DNA of 44,718 nucleotides from Planctomycetota bacterium (GTDB lineage: Bacteria > Planctomycetota > MHYJ01 > WSZJ01): positions 1 through 44,718 of the forward strand of contig JACPRD010000047.1 in NCBI GenBank assembly GCA_016190145.1, written 5' to 3'. The notes below the pieces were generated by a model. That model saw nothing but the letters and a program-made list of their open reading frames with translations. It made no database searches and was not told where the DNA came from. Positions 16,919 to 25,413 of this stretch are shown one piece after another; position 1 is the first letter of the stretch; every line of letters begins with the position of its first letter. A program made the position numbers and the translations under genes.

Positions 16919-17704
16919 CTAGGCTTTCGTTTTCGCTTCGATCCACAGCGCTTCCATTTCTTCCAGAGTGGCTGACTCGGGCGCCTTTCCCTGCGCCCGG
17001 AGCGCTTTTTCGACGTAGCGGAAGCGCTTCATGAACTTGTCGTTCGTGCGGCGAAGCGCGGACTCGGGATCGACGTTCATCTTGCGCGCCATGTTGGCGA
17101 GCGTGAAGAACAGGTCGCCCATCTCGTCCTCGAGGCGCGAGGGGTCGCCGCCCTTCAGCGCTTCGCGCAGCTCGCGGACTTCCTCGTCCAGCTTCTCGAG
17201 CACGGCGCCGACGTCGGGCCAGTCGAATCCGACGCGCGCGGCCTTCGAGGAGAGGCGGGCGGCCTTGAGGAGGGCGGGCAGGTCGGCGGGGACGCCGTCG
17301 AGGACCGAGTCCTTTTTCGTGCCGCGGCGCTCCTGCGTCTTGAGCTTCTCCCAGTTGGCGAGCGCGTCGCGCGAGTCGGCGACGGAGGCGTCGCCGAAGA
17401 CCCAGGGGTGGCGGCGCACGAGCTTGTCGGCGATCCCGTTGACGACGTCGGCGCCGGTGAAGGCGCCCGTCTTTTCGAAGAGGGCGCCCAGGAAGACGAC
17501 CTGGTAGAGGAGGTCGCCCAGCTCCTCCTTCACGACCGCCGGGTTCTTCTCGTCGAGGCCCGCGAGGACCTCGTAGGCCTCCTCCAGCAGGAACGGCCGG
17601 ATGGAGTCCGGCGTCTGCTCGCGGTCCCAGGGGCATCCTCCCGAGCCGAGCAGCCGGCGCATCACGTCCACGAGCCGGTCGTAAGCCGCGCCTTCCCCGC
17701 TCAC
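16919..17704 (-). CDS. mazG: Nucleoside triphosphate pyrophosphohydrolase MazG
   Basis: The protein has 261 residues from a GTG at 17704 that overlaps the stop of the C25 peptidase gene by 4 bp (GTGA). It has two MazG domains: CPWDREQTPDSIRPFLLEEA leading to EEAYEVL and KEELGDLLYQVVF in the first, and EEVRELREAL with EDEMGDLFFTLAN in the second. The acidic residues of the EExxE/ExxD Mg site are present in both. It hydrolyses (d)NTPs to NMP and pyrophosphate and is usually a nucleotide-pool cleaner or a modulator of ppGpp. The length matches E. coli MazG. Confidence 0.93.
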   Translation of the reverse strand: MSGEGAAYDRLVDVMRRLLGSGGCPWDREQTPDSIRPFLLEEAYEVLAGLDEKNPAVVKEELGDLLYQVVFLGALFEKTGAFTGADVVNGIADKLVRRHPWVFGDASVADSRDALANWEKLKTQERRGTKKDSVLDGVPADLPALLKAARLSSKAARVGFDWPDVGAVLEKLDEEVRELREALKGGDPSRLEDEMGDLFFTLANMARKMNVDPESALRRTNDKFMKRFRYVEKALRAQGKAPESATLEEMEALWIEAKTKA

Positions 17705-20196
17705 TTTTCGGCCGCCTCGATCTTCACCTTGCGCGAGGCGATCGCGTCGGACTTTCCGTCGCACGCGTAGACCTTGAGAAGCCAGGTTCCCTCGCGCAGC
17801 CCGCCCGGGATCCGGAGCGTCGCCTCGAACGCGCCGCCCTTCATCGCCACCTCCGCCTCCGCCGCCACGCCCTCGTTCATACGCTTCCAGTTCCGTTTCA
17901 GCACCTTCCCCAGATCCTTCGCGTCCCGGTCCACCTTCTCGAGCGGTTCGATCGACTTGAGGCGTTCGGGCTCGAGCGTCACGAGGGCGGTCCCATCCCC
18001 GAGATCGGCGGTTCCCTCGACCGCCAGTTCCGCGCCCGGCTCGCACGCCTTCGGGGCGTCGAGCTTCGCCTTCTTCGGCCAGGGCATCCGGGTGGCGGGG
18101 TCGCCGAAGAGGTTATAGGCGAGCGAGCCGTCGAGGCGGTAGCGGGCCTGCATGTCCGGGCCGCCGACGGTGCCCGCGGCCATGCCGTCGATGAACTTGC
18201 GCATCGCGTCGTTGTCGAGCGGCTTGAGCGCGCGGCGCCTGGCGGCCATGACAGCGAGCCCGATCGTGGGGGCGCGCCGGGAGAACATCGCGCCCATCAG
18301 CTCCTTGGCGAAGATCATGTCCGCGTACGGGTGCGAGATGCCGCTCGAGGCCACGACCGCGGCCGGCCCCCCGGGGTTGCGCGCCAGGGACTCCGCGAGG
18401 CAGTCCTTCTCCTCGTCGAACGAGCCCGTCAGGCAAGCGAACAGGAACGCCACGGGAAGACCGTTCTTCACGTCGAACGCGCCGGCCAGGTCGCAGTCGA
18501 GGATGGGGAAGCGCTTTCCGCCCCACTTGAGGGTCTGCACGCCGTGTTCCCAGCCGTGGCCGCTGTAGGCGAGGAGCAGGCAGCCCTCGTTGACGCGCTG
18601 CGTCAAGAAGGCGTTGTACTCGTCGTGCGGGTAGGTGAAGGGCAGGTCGAGCTCGAGGGTGGACTGGACCCGGAACGCGAAGGAGTCGGGAACGAAATCG
18701 GAGGCCATTTTCATGCCCCCCGTCTTGAGCATCCCGTCGAGCGCGGCCCCGAAACCCGCCGTCCCCAGCACGAGGTGCAGCCGCCGCCGCCACTCCCCCG
18801 GCGGCGCCTCCTCCAGCCTCTTCACCTTCGCCAGCAGCGCCCCCGCCTCTTCCGGCGTGCGCGCCGGCCAGCGGCCCAGGGCGAGGTCCGGAAGATCGTC
18901 GCCGTCCAGGAGCGCGGCGTACCCGTCGGTCGCGGTCCAGCCCGCGCCGAGCGCGTCGCGCAGGGCGCACGGCAGTCCCGCTTCGGAATTCCTCGAGGCG
19001 TCGCCGGCGAGCAGCACGTAGCGGAGCTTCGGCTCCGGCCAGTCCTTCGACGCCGCGCGGAGGAACGACCGGACGGCCTCCGCCGCGGGCACGTCCGCCC
19101 CCGCCGCGTCGCGAACCTGCTCGAGCGGCACGAACGCCGCCGCGAGCCCCTGCGCCTGCCGGTACGCCACAAGCGGCGCGAGCGCCCCGCGGAACGCTTC
19201 GGGGCCGATCGCCACCCATTCGAGGCCGGCATCGGGGACGAAGGAGGGAAGCGCCGCCTCGAGCGCCGCGGGCCGCAACAGCCCCTTCCATGAGGCCGCC
19301 ATCACCGCCCCGTCCTCGGCCACGGCCGCCGGGCGCCCCGCGATGCGGGCGCGCCGGGCCAGCGAGAAGACGACGTCCAGCGGATCGGTTTTCTTCCCGC
19401 CGAGCGTTACCGCGACGGCGCGATCGCCGACCCACGCAGCCTGCGGCGCCGCGGCGATCGCGGGGCCGTCCAGCTCGATCCAGTCGAGATACGCCGGCGG
19501 GCCGGTGCCCATCGGGCCCGAGGCGATGACTCGCGCGACCGGCTTGTCCTCCGTTCGGAAGGCGAGCGTGTGCGCGCCGTCCGCGAGGTCGGCCTCGAAT
19601 TCCGCCGTGTAAGGCCTCCCGCCTTCCCACGCCGCCTCGCCCAGCGCCTTCCCGTTCAGCTCCACGCCGATCCGGTGCGCGACCTTCTCCGTGCGCATCG
19701 GCTGCAGTCGGATCCGGATCTTCGTGGTCCTGCGGCGGCCCTCGGTTTCGAAGCGCACCTCGGCGCCGTCGTTGACGGGCATCCAGTAGAACGGGGCGTC
19801 GGTCGTGTCCATGAGGCCGAGGCGCGCGGTTTCAAGCCTGTCGAAAACGCAGTTCCCCTCCAGGTGCGTCACCGTGCGCGGCACGCGCGTGGGGGTCCCG
19901 GCCTGCGAAAAGTCCGACGGCTCCGCGACCGCGGGAGCGCTTCCCGCGGGGCGGATCCAGACCGTGCCGGGCCGCGTCACCGGAAAGAGGACGGTCTCCT
20001 TCTCGACGCACCAGGGCAGGTCCTCGCCGCCGAGCGTGACCGACAGCGCCGCGGCGTTCCAGTCCGGCCAGTGCTTCCGGAGCTCCGAAGTCGGAAGTCC
20101 GGCGACGCCGGCGCGGTCGAAGCGGGCTTTGAGGGGAAGGGGGTTTTCGGCGGCGGCGAGCGAGGCGGCGAGAAGGGCGAGGAGGAGGGTGCGCAT
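17701..20196 (-). CDS. Secreted C25 (gingipain-like) cysteine peptidase
   Basis: The protein has 831 residues from the ATG at 20196; the open frame above it runs through the TTTACC repeat. MRTLLLALLAASLAAAE is a signal peptide. After about 270 residues of beta-rich sequence comes the C25 core: YVLLAGDASRNS, DLALGRWPARTPEEA, CLLLAYSGHGWEHG with the catalytic His at 547, and VAFLFACLTGSFD with the nucleophile Cys at 588. The 41-residue His-Cys spacing and the GDPATRMPWP segment after it fit the family. A C-terminal beta domain follows. It overlaps mazG, an unexpected operon partner for an exported protease. Confidence 0.87.
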   Translation of the reverse strand: MRTLLLALLAASLAAAENPLPLKARFDRAGVAGLPTSELRKHWPDWNAAALSVTLGGEDLPWCVEKETVLFPVTRPGTVWIRPAGSAPAVAEPSDFSQAGTPTRVPRTVTHLEGNCVFDRLETARLGLMDTTDAPFYWMPVNDGAEVRFETEGRRRTTKIRIRLQPMRTEKVAHRIGVELNGKALGEAAWEGGRPYTAEFEADLADGAHTLAFRTEDKPVARVIASGPMGTGPPAYLDWIELDGPAIAAAPQAAWVGDRAVAVTLGGKKTDPLDVVFSLARRARIAGRPAAVAEDGAVMAASWKGLLRPAALEAALPSFVPDAGLEWVAIGPEAFRGALAPLVAYRQAQGLAAAFVPLEQVRDAAGADVPAAEAVRSFLRAASKDWPEPKLRYVLLAGDASRNSEAGLPCALRDALGAGWTATDGYAALLDGDDLPDLALGRWPARTPEEAGALLAKVKRLEEAPPGEWRRRLHLVLGTAGFGAALDGMLKTGGMKMASDFVPDSFAFRVQSTLELDLPFTYPHDEYNAFLTQRVNEGCLLLAYSGHGWEHGVQTLKWGGKRFPILDCDLAGAFDVKNGLPVAFLFACLTGSFDEEKDCLAESLARNPGGPAAVVASSGISHPYADMIFAKELMGAMFSRRAPTIGLAVMAARRRALKPLDNDAMRKFIDGMAAGTVGGPDMQARYRLDGSLAYNLFGDPATRMPWPKKAKLDAPKACEPGAELAVEGTADLGDGTALVTLEPERLKSIEPLEKVDRDAKDLGKVLKRNWKRMNEGVAAEAEVAMKGGAFEATLRIPGGLREGTWLLKVYACDGKSDAIASRKVKIEAAEK

Positions 20197-20258
20197 AGGG
20201 AAGATGATACGGATTGGGGGCGGGGGCGATAGGGATCTGTCGCGCGGCGGGAGCCGTG

Positions 20259-20355
20259 CCCCTTTACCTTTACCTTCCCCTTTACCTTTCCCTGCCGTTC
20301 CCTGGTCCGCGCGAACGACAGGTAAAGGTAAAGGGGAAAGGTAAAGTTCAAGGGG
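20259..20355. repeat. TTTACC hexamer inverted repeat, copy 1
   Basis: The left arm (20259-20294) is built of TTTACC, TTCCCC and TTTCCC hexamers. The right arm (20320-20355) carries the complements GGTAAA/GGGGAAA. The 42 nt from 20259 are identical to 33361-33402. The two copies also share the AAGTTCAAGGGG right end and a CCGCTTCGCGGC tail. It lies between the divergent C25 and kinase genes. Confidence 0.9.
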
Positions 20356-20424
20356 GGCCGCTTCGCGGCCCGATGCCGCCACGGAGATCCCAAGGCCGGG
20401 GGCAGCACCTCCGGCAACTGTCCT

Positions 20425-20453
20425 GTGACATCCCTTCCCCCCTCTGCTAAACT
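20425..20453 (+). promoter_or_regulatory. Sigma70-type promoter GTGACA-N17-TAAACT
   Basis: GTGACA (20425-20430) and TAAACT (20448-20453) are 17 bp apart and lie 27 bp before the kinase start codon. Confidence 0.55.
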
Positions 20454-20480
20454 TCAGCATCTCGCTCTGGCGGAGGCGCC

Positions 20481-21692
20481 GTGGCCACGAAAGAAGAAGT
20501 CGAACTCGCCGTCAAGGCCATCAAGGCGGGCTTCCTCACCAAGGAACAGCTCGGCCCCGCGATGATGAAACAGGACGCGCTGGCCAAACAGGGCCAGCAG
20601 ACGAAGCTCTTCCAGATTCTCATCGAGTCCAAAACGCTCACGATCCAGCAGTACCAGCTGCTCCAGCGCGAGATGGGGGCGCCTCCTTCGAAGACGATGC
20701 CCGCGGACCCGATCCCGGGGTTCAAGATCACGGGAAAGCTCGGCACGGGCGGCATGGCGATCGTCTACCGCGCGGTCGACTCGATGGACAACGCGGAGGT
20801 CGCGCTCAAGATCATGAAGCCCGCGCACATGGTGAACCCGCGGTTCGTGGCGCAGTTCCACCGCGAGGCCGAGCTGCTGGAGAAGTTCGAGCACACGAAC
20901 ATCGTGAAAGGATTCCAGCACGGGAAGGTGAACGGGCTGGAGTATTTCGCGATGGAGATCGTGGACGGTCCGTCGATGCGCGAGATCGTGGAGAAGAACG
21001 GGCCGGTGACGGAGGAGCGCGCGCTCAAGTACACGATCCAGGTGGCGGAGGCGGTGGAGTACACGCACAAGCAGGGCATCGTGCATCGCGACATCAAGCC
21101 CGAGAACATCCTGCTGACGCCGGACGACGACGTGAAGCTGATCGACCTGGGCTTCGCGAAGCCGATCGGGTCGCAGGAGGAGCCGGAGGGGACGACGTCG
21201 GGGACGCCGCAGTACATGTCGCCGGAGCAGGCGCAGGGGCAGGCGTCGATCGACGTGCGAAGCGACCTCTACTCGCTGGGGGCCTCGCTCTACCACATGG
21301 TGCTGGGCGACGTGCCGTTCAAGGGCGGCGACAACATGGAAGTCATGGCCGCCCAGGTGCTGCAGGAGCTGCAGGCCTCCGAGACGAAGGGCGGGAAGAT
21401 CTCGAGGATGATGCACTACTTCCTCGAGAAGCTGATGGCCAAGGACAAGGAGATCCGCTACCAGACTCCGGCCGAGGCGATCGAGGACATGAAGAGCCAG
21501 TGGGAGGGGATGAAATCCCTCGAGTTCAATCCGGGCGACGTCGCGAAGCCGATGATCGATCCCAACCAGGAACAGCCGAGGCAGGGTTCGACCCGGCCGC
21601 CGCAGACGAAGGGACCGGGGAGCATTTCCGACCGGTACAAGCGGCAGACAGGACCGCCCACGAAATTCGGCCGGCTCTTCCGCAAACCCTGA
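20481..21692 (+). CDS. Hanks-type Ser/Thr protein kinase, cytosolic
   Basis: The protein has 403 residues from a GTG at 20481 with GGAGG 4 bp before it. Residues 1-75 are a helical N-domain (KAIKAGFLTKEQL, QILIESKTLTIQQYQLLQ) of the kind seen in planctomycete kinases. The kinase core has the glycine loop GKLGTGGMAIVYRA (86-98), Lys110, Glu129, HRDIKPEN (202-209) and DLG (222-224) in place of DFG. SGTPQYMSPEQ marks the activation and substrate loop. The tail is Pro-rich with no membrane helix or sensor domain. All catalytic residues are present. The unknown gene 12 bp downstream is probably co-transcribed. Confidence 0.95.
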   Translation: MATKEEVELAVKAIKAGFLTKEQLGPAMMKQDALAKQGQQTKLFQILIESKTLTIQQYQLLQREMGAPPSKTMPADPIPGFKITGKLGTGGMAIVYRAVDSMDNAEVALKIMKPAHMVNPRFVAQFHREAELLEKFEHTNIVKGFQHGKVNGLEYFAMEIVDGPSMREIVEKNGPVTEERALKYTIQVAEAVEYTHKQGIVHRDIKPENILLTPDDDVKLIDLGFAKPIGSQEEPEGTTSGTPQYMSPEQAQGQASIDVRSDLYSLGASLYHMVLGDVPFKGGDNMEVMAAQVLQELQASETKGGKISRMMHYFLEKLMAKDKEIRYQTPAEAIEDMKSQWEGMKSLEFNPGDVAKPMIDPNQEQPRQGSTRPPQTKGPGSISDRYKRQTGPPTKFGRLFRKP

Positions 21693-21704
21693 TCACCATC
21701 CGAG

Positions 21705-22379
21705 ATGCCCGATAAACCTGCCGCGCCGCCGCAAAGGGCGTTCAACGCCCGGGTCGAGAGTCCCTGGAACGAGATGGTCGCGCACCAGGACTCCGGCTTC
21801 TTCGAATCCCGGAAGTACCGGAAGCGGGTGGAGCGGCTGGTGGAGTCTGTGTCGAAGGCGCTGGAGGCTGCGGGGCTGGACGTTCCGTTCTGGCCGGACG
21901 ACGCGGGTCCGGCGAGGCCGAAGGCGCACATCCTGCTGGACAAGACGGGCGTGTTTCACGATCTCAAGGCCTATGCGGCGCAGCTCGAGGGGACGGATCC
22001 GCAGTCGGTGATGGTGGGCAAGAGCGTGCAGACGAATTTCCCGAACCTGCTGCGGCACCGTGAGAAGGGGTCGTACTACTGGCCTGTGGATTTTGCCGAG
22101 CCGATGTGGGTGACCCTGGACGGGGGCGAGTCGGTGCCCGTGGGGTCGAGCCAGGGCCTGCTGCGGGAGCTGGAGAAGATCAACGAGGTGCTGAAGGTCG
22201 AGAAAACGTTCCGGATGCAGAAGATGGCGGACTTCATGGACGCGGGCGAGCGGGACATTGCGAAGGTGGAGACGTACATGGACGTGAGCGGGAAATTCTG
22301 GCTGAAGTTCGGATTTCTGGTGGCGCGGAAGCTGGTGGAAAAGTCGATCGAGACGAACCTGCCGGTAGTGTTCGGGTAG
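21705..22379 (+). CDS. Unknown protein co-transcribed with kinase
   Basis: The 224 residues match no family I know. The protein is soluble, with no signal or membrane helix. The centre has VMVGKSVQTNFPNLLRH, and EKGSYYWPVDFAEPMWVTL resembles a beta-rich substrate loop. The C-terminal part is helical and charged (REKIN-like ELEKINEVLKVEK, RDIAKVETYMDVSGKFWL). It follows the kinase stop by 12 bp, so it may be a kinase substrate or regulator. Codon use and GC content match the kinase. Confidence 0.65.
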   Translation: MPDKPAAPPQRAFNARVESPWNEMVAHQDSGFFESRKYRKRVERLVESVSKALEAAGLDVPFWPDDAGPARPKAHILLDKTGVFHDLKAYAAQLEGTDPQSVMVGKSVQTNFPNLLRHREKGSYYWPVDFAEPMWVTLDGGESVPVGSSQGLLRELEKINEVLKVEKTFRMQKMADFMDAGERDIAKVETYMDVSGKFWLKFGFLVARKLVEKSIETNLPVVFG

Positions 22380-22407
22380 GGGTCGCTCGTTCCGCTGACT
22401 GGGCCGG

Positions 22408-23466
22408 TCATTTCTCGACCGCCTTGTCCCCTTCGGGTCGTCGCGGCGGCATTCCGTGCTTTTCGTCCCGCTCGCGGGCGGCGCGGTCGATCCTCTCAAG
22501 GAGAGCGGGATCGGCCGCGAGGATCTCGCGCATGACAGTCTTGTCGCACACGTAGAGAAGCGAGTTCCGAAGATCCTCATCCGGCGATTCGAGAACGCGC
22601 GCAACCCAACGGCGGACACCTTCTGCGTTTGCAGCGAGCGAGGTATTCGCATCAGGTGCGCACGTGCCCGTGAGAGGCAACAGCATGACGCGAACGAGCC
22701 TGGCGCTTTCGGCATCGGTCATGCCATCAAGTCGGGGTAGGCACTCTGGATCGTAGGCGATGAGCGGCCATGCAAACCAATCGGCATTCGTATCGGTGCT
22801 CGTCATCACGGTCGTGCGATAACGGCTGCGCATCGCTTCAGTTCCGATCTTCCAGTATGCCGAGCCAATCCGACACGGGTCGTCCTGCGAAACGAAACGA
22901 TCGTCGAGGCCTCGCGCGACAGCGGCCATCACGGGATGCGCCAGATCCAGCCCCGTGTAGGCCGAGGCCAGGCAGTCGTAGGGAAATGCCCCCCAAGAAT
23001 CGCATTGGAGGATGGTTTCCGCGATCAGCGAGTCCCCTTCCGCTCCCTGGATCGCGGCCAGCAAGATGATCTTCTCCGGAATTCTGGGCGGATGGCCATC
23101 CGCGAGAATCGAATCGATCCATGCCTTCAGGGCCGGGAGAATCTCGGGAAAAACGATTTTGTTCCGCAGGAGATAATCCAAAGCGGCCGTCCTGAGAAGC
23201 TCGTCTGCGGATGCAAGTTGCCGGATACACGCGCCTGAGTGCTCATCACTGATCGGGATTGCGGGCCGAGGAGCGACCATCTGCCCCTCGACCCGCAGAT
23301 TCTCTTCTGTCCGACCCGGCATCGGTTCATCTGGATTTGAATCGGCCGGACTCCCTCCGCTGCCATGACGCCAAGACCTCACTCTCCTCTCAAATGGAAT
23401 GAGGAGCGCGAGTAACAGTCCGAGAGTCAGGATTCCCGGCGCGACACGCCAGCCGCTTCGCCTCAT
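22408..23466 (-). CDS. Single-pass membrane protein, unknown
   Basis: The protein has 352 residues from the ATG at 23466 (GGAG upstream). It has one N-terminal helix (PGILTLGLLLALLIPF, about 10-25), then a Ser/Gly/Pro linker and a helical domain of about 270 residues. RQLASADELLRTAALDYLLR and GLDLAHPVMAAVARGLDD look like loosely repeated helical hairpins, possibly HEAT-type, but I could not assign a family. Six scattered cysteines suggest an oxidising compartment. GC is visibly lower than in the flanks. It is 19 bp downstream of the RTX-like gene in the same direction. Confidence 0.6.
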   Translation of the reverse strand: MRRSGWRVAPGILTLGLLLALLIPFERRVRSWRHGSGGSPADSNPDEPMPGRTEENLRVEGQMVAPRPAIPISDEHSGACIRQLASADELLRTAALDYLLRNKIVFPEILPALKAWIDSILADGHPPRIPEKIILLAAIQGAEGDSLIAETILQCDSWGAFPYDCLASAYTGLDLAHPVMAAVARGLDDRFVSQDDPCRIGSAYWKIGTEAMRSRYRTTVMTSTDTNADWFAWPLIAYDPECLPRLDGMTDAESARLVRVMLLPLTGTCAPDANTSLAANAEGVRRWVARVLESPDEDLRNSLLYVCDKTVMREILAADPALLERIDRAARERDEKHGMPPRRPEGDKAVEK

Positions 23467-23485
23467 CGGAAGGATCTCCAGTCCC

Positions 23486-24046
23486 CTAATCCTCGCAAAA
23501 GATCTGCTGCTGGGGACACGGCGCAATCTGCGCGGGTGTGAGTGTGACCATCTTGCCGCCCTTCAGTACAAAAGTGAGCACCCCCACGTTGATCAGATCG
23601 AAGCACCCGCCATCGTGGTCCGGATCCTCGACGCAAATGTGTCCCAGGATGGTCTTGCAGACTTTGATCGTATCCGTGTTGTTGAAAAGGAACAAAGCCC
23701 CGTTCGAGCCCGCGCCTCCATCGGTACGATCGCACTTGCCGTTCTCTCCTTCCGCGTCGCCGTGCCTGAAGGTGAACACGTCGTCGCCGTCCTCCCCGAA
23801 GCAGTTATCGTCGCCACCTTCTCCCTCGATTTCATCCACGATCCCTCCGCCTGCATGAACCTCATCTTCACCCGGCCCTGCGTAGATCTGATCCTGTCCC
23901 GGGGTGCCGTTCAATGGAACGTCATCCTTACCTGTACCCTGGATGCGGTCGCCGAAGGCCGTTACAGCGAGGAGAGCCATACAGCCAAGGCCCATGACCG
24001 CGGCTCTACGAGCGGACGGAACGGGTTTCCACAACATCTTCATCAC
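23486..24046 (-). CDS. Small secreted protein with degenerate RTX-type repeats
   Basis: The 186 residues begin with a signal peptide (VMGLGCMALLAVTAFG). Residues about 33-110 are Gly/Asp-rich nonapeptide-like turns: DRIQGTGKDDVPLNG, TPGQDQIYAGPGEDEVHAGG, EGEGGDDNCFGEDGDDVFTF. Such turns form a calcium-binding parallel beta roll in RTX proteins. There are only about five turns, and no type I secretion C-terminus. The last 75 residues carry at least six Cys (CKTILGHICVEDPDHDGGCF, CPQQQIFC), probably disulfide-bonded. A calcium-stabilised surface protein is a reasonable guess. GC is lower than average and the gene is paired with the membrane protein after it. Confidence 0.7.
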   Translation of the reverse strand: MMKMLWKPVPSARRAAVMGLGCMALLAVTAFGDRIQGTGKDDVPLNGTPGQDQIYAGPGEDEVHAGGGIVDEIEGEGGDDNCFGEDGDDVFTFRHGDAEGENGKCDRTDGGAGSNGALFLFNNTDTIKVCKTILGHICVEDPDHDGGCFDLINVGVLTFVLKGGKMVTLTPAQIAPCPQQQIFCED

Positions 24047-24171
24047 CCTCCCGAGAGAATTGCCGCCGGCGGAATTGCCGGAGGTCGGCGGCGATTGTGC
24101 GATGCCAGGGGGGGGGGTAAGTCAAGCGGCTGAATCATCGGAATTCGAGCCATCAGCACGTCGCAGGCGGG

Positions 24172-25269
24172 CTACCCGCGCGGCGGGCGGTGAGTCACCG
24201 GCCGCATCGAATCCGGCAGCAGGGGCCGGCCGATCGCCTTGACTTCGAGGGCCTTGAGCAGGCGCTGGATCATTTCCTCCTGAAGTGCGTCCGGGTTGGC
24301 GCCGGGGAGGTGGACGGGGATGCGGCCGCCGGCCATGGTGTCGTGGCCGCCGGCGGTGCCTTTGCGGCCGACGACGCGCTGGCTGATGGCGCCGGCGTTG
24401 ACGTTGGGGTCGTTGGTGCGGAGGGAGAAGAGGACGTTGCCGTGGTGGTAGCCGCAGACGAGGGTCCAGTCGACGTCTTCGAGCCGGAGGAGGAGGTCGG
24501 CGATTTCCGGGACCATATCCGGGTTCTCGATGGCGCCGAGGGCGGAGACGGCGACCTTGCCGAAGAGTTTCCCGTTCTGGATGCCGCGGTGCCAGACGGC
24601 GAAGTAGTCGAGGGGGATGCGGGCGCGCTCGATGCCGCTGATGAGTTCGAGGTCCGCGATGGGGAACAGCTCCATGTAGGCTTCGACGTCGGCTTTGGAG
24701 GCCTCGCGGCCGAGTTCCTGCGTTTCGGTGCGGATGGCGAAGAACATGAGGGTCGCGAGGGGGGGCGGGATTTCGATCTCCGCCTGGGTGAGGTATTCGA
24801 CGAGCATGGTGCAGGTCGCGCCGTACTGGGTGCGGATGTCGGTGAACGGGACGCTCCGGGTGGCCTTGCGCATGGCGTGGTGGTCGACGACGGCGTCGGC
24901 CTGGCGGTCGTGCGGGAGGGAGTTGTTGCCGCCGCGGGGCTGGGTATCGACGGTGGCGATGCGGGGGAACTTCGCGAAATCGATCTGGTCCACGTGCCGG
25001 ATGGGGAGGCCGAGTTCGCGGATGAGGGCCTTGTTGGAGGCGCGGCCGATGAGGCCGCCGTAGGCGATGGTGGATTTCACGCCGCCGCACTTTTCGAGGA
25101 GGAGGCGCAGGCCGCAGGCGCTGGCAAGGCAATCCGGATCCGGATTGTCGTGCATGAGGATCAGCACGGGACCGGGGGCCAGGGCGTCGACGAGCCTGCG
25201 GAGTCGGGGCACGGCGGTTCGGACCTGCAAACGGGGTCTCCCATGGGCGCGCCCACTACCCGGGCTCAT
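24172..25269 (-). CDS. DHH-family phosphoesterase (NrnA/RecJ-like)
   Basis: The protein has 365 residues if the ATG at 25269 is used; a TTG at 25230 with GGGAG before it is an alternative, because a possible -10 box overlaps the ATG. Motifs: LILMHDNPDPDCLASACG with Asp44 and Asp46, TVDTQ (Asp108), VVDHHAM (Asp129, His130-131) and a C-terminal DHHA1 GGHDTMAGG. These make up the two-metal site of DHH/DHHA1 enzymes that degrade nanoRNA, pAp or cyclic dinucleotides. The C-terminal extension RPLLPDSMRPVTHRPPRG is not part of the fold. Which substrate it uses cannot be read from sequence. Confidence 0.87.
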   Translation of the reverse strand: MSPGSGRAHGRPRLQVRTAVPRLRRLVDALAPGPVLILMHDNPDPDCLASACGLRLLLEKCGGVKSTIAYGGLIGRASNKALIRELGLPIRHVDQIDFAKFPRIATVDTQPRGGNNSLPHDRQADAVVDHHAMRKATRSVPFTDIRTQYGATCTMLVEYLTQAEIEIPPPLATLMFFAIRTETQELGREASKADVEAYMELFPIADLELISGIERARIPLDYFAVWHRGIQNGKLFGKVAVSALGAIENPDMVPEIADLLLRLEDVDWTLVCGYHHGNVLFSLRTNDPNVNAGAISQRVVGRKGTAGGHDTMAGGRIPVHLPGANPDALQEEMIQRLLKALEVKAIGRPLLPDSMRPVTHRPPRG

Positions 25270-25296
25270 TCTATAGGAGGGCGTCCGCCGCGCGAA
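25268..25296 (-). promoter_or_regulatory. Possible promoter TTCGCG-N17-TAGAAT
   Basis: On the minus strand TAGAAT (25273-25268) overlaps the annotated ATG of the DHH gene, with TTCGCG 17 bp upstream. If real, the mRNA starts inside the annotated reading frame and the TTG at 25230 becomes the likely start. Confidence 0.3.
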
Positions 25297-25413
25297 TGGT
25301 TTCGTTCCGGGCTGGAAGCGCAGGAACCGGACACAACACTCCCGATTCCCGGCCGCTTCCCTTGAAAAGGCCGTGACCCGCCCCAATCTCTGTGATAAAA
25401 AACAGGTTCCTCC

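Noticed and set aside
20259..20355. Insertion sequence remnant
   Set aside because: No transposase fragment, no terminal duplication; arms are short-unit arrays.
25362..25399. lipA promoter TTGAAA ... GATAAA
   Set aside because: The spacing of 26 bp is too long for a sigma70 promoter.
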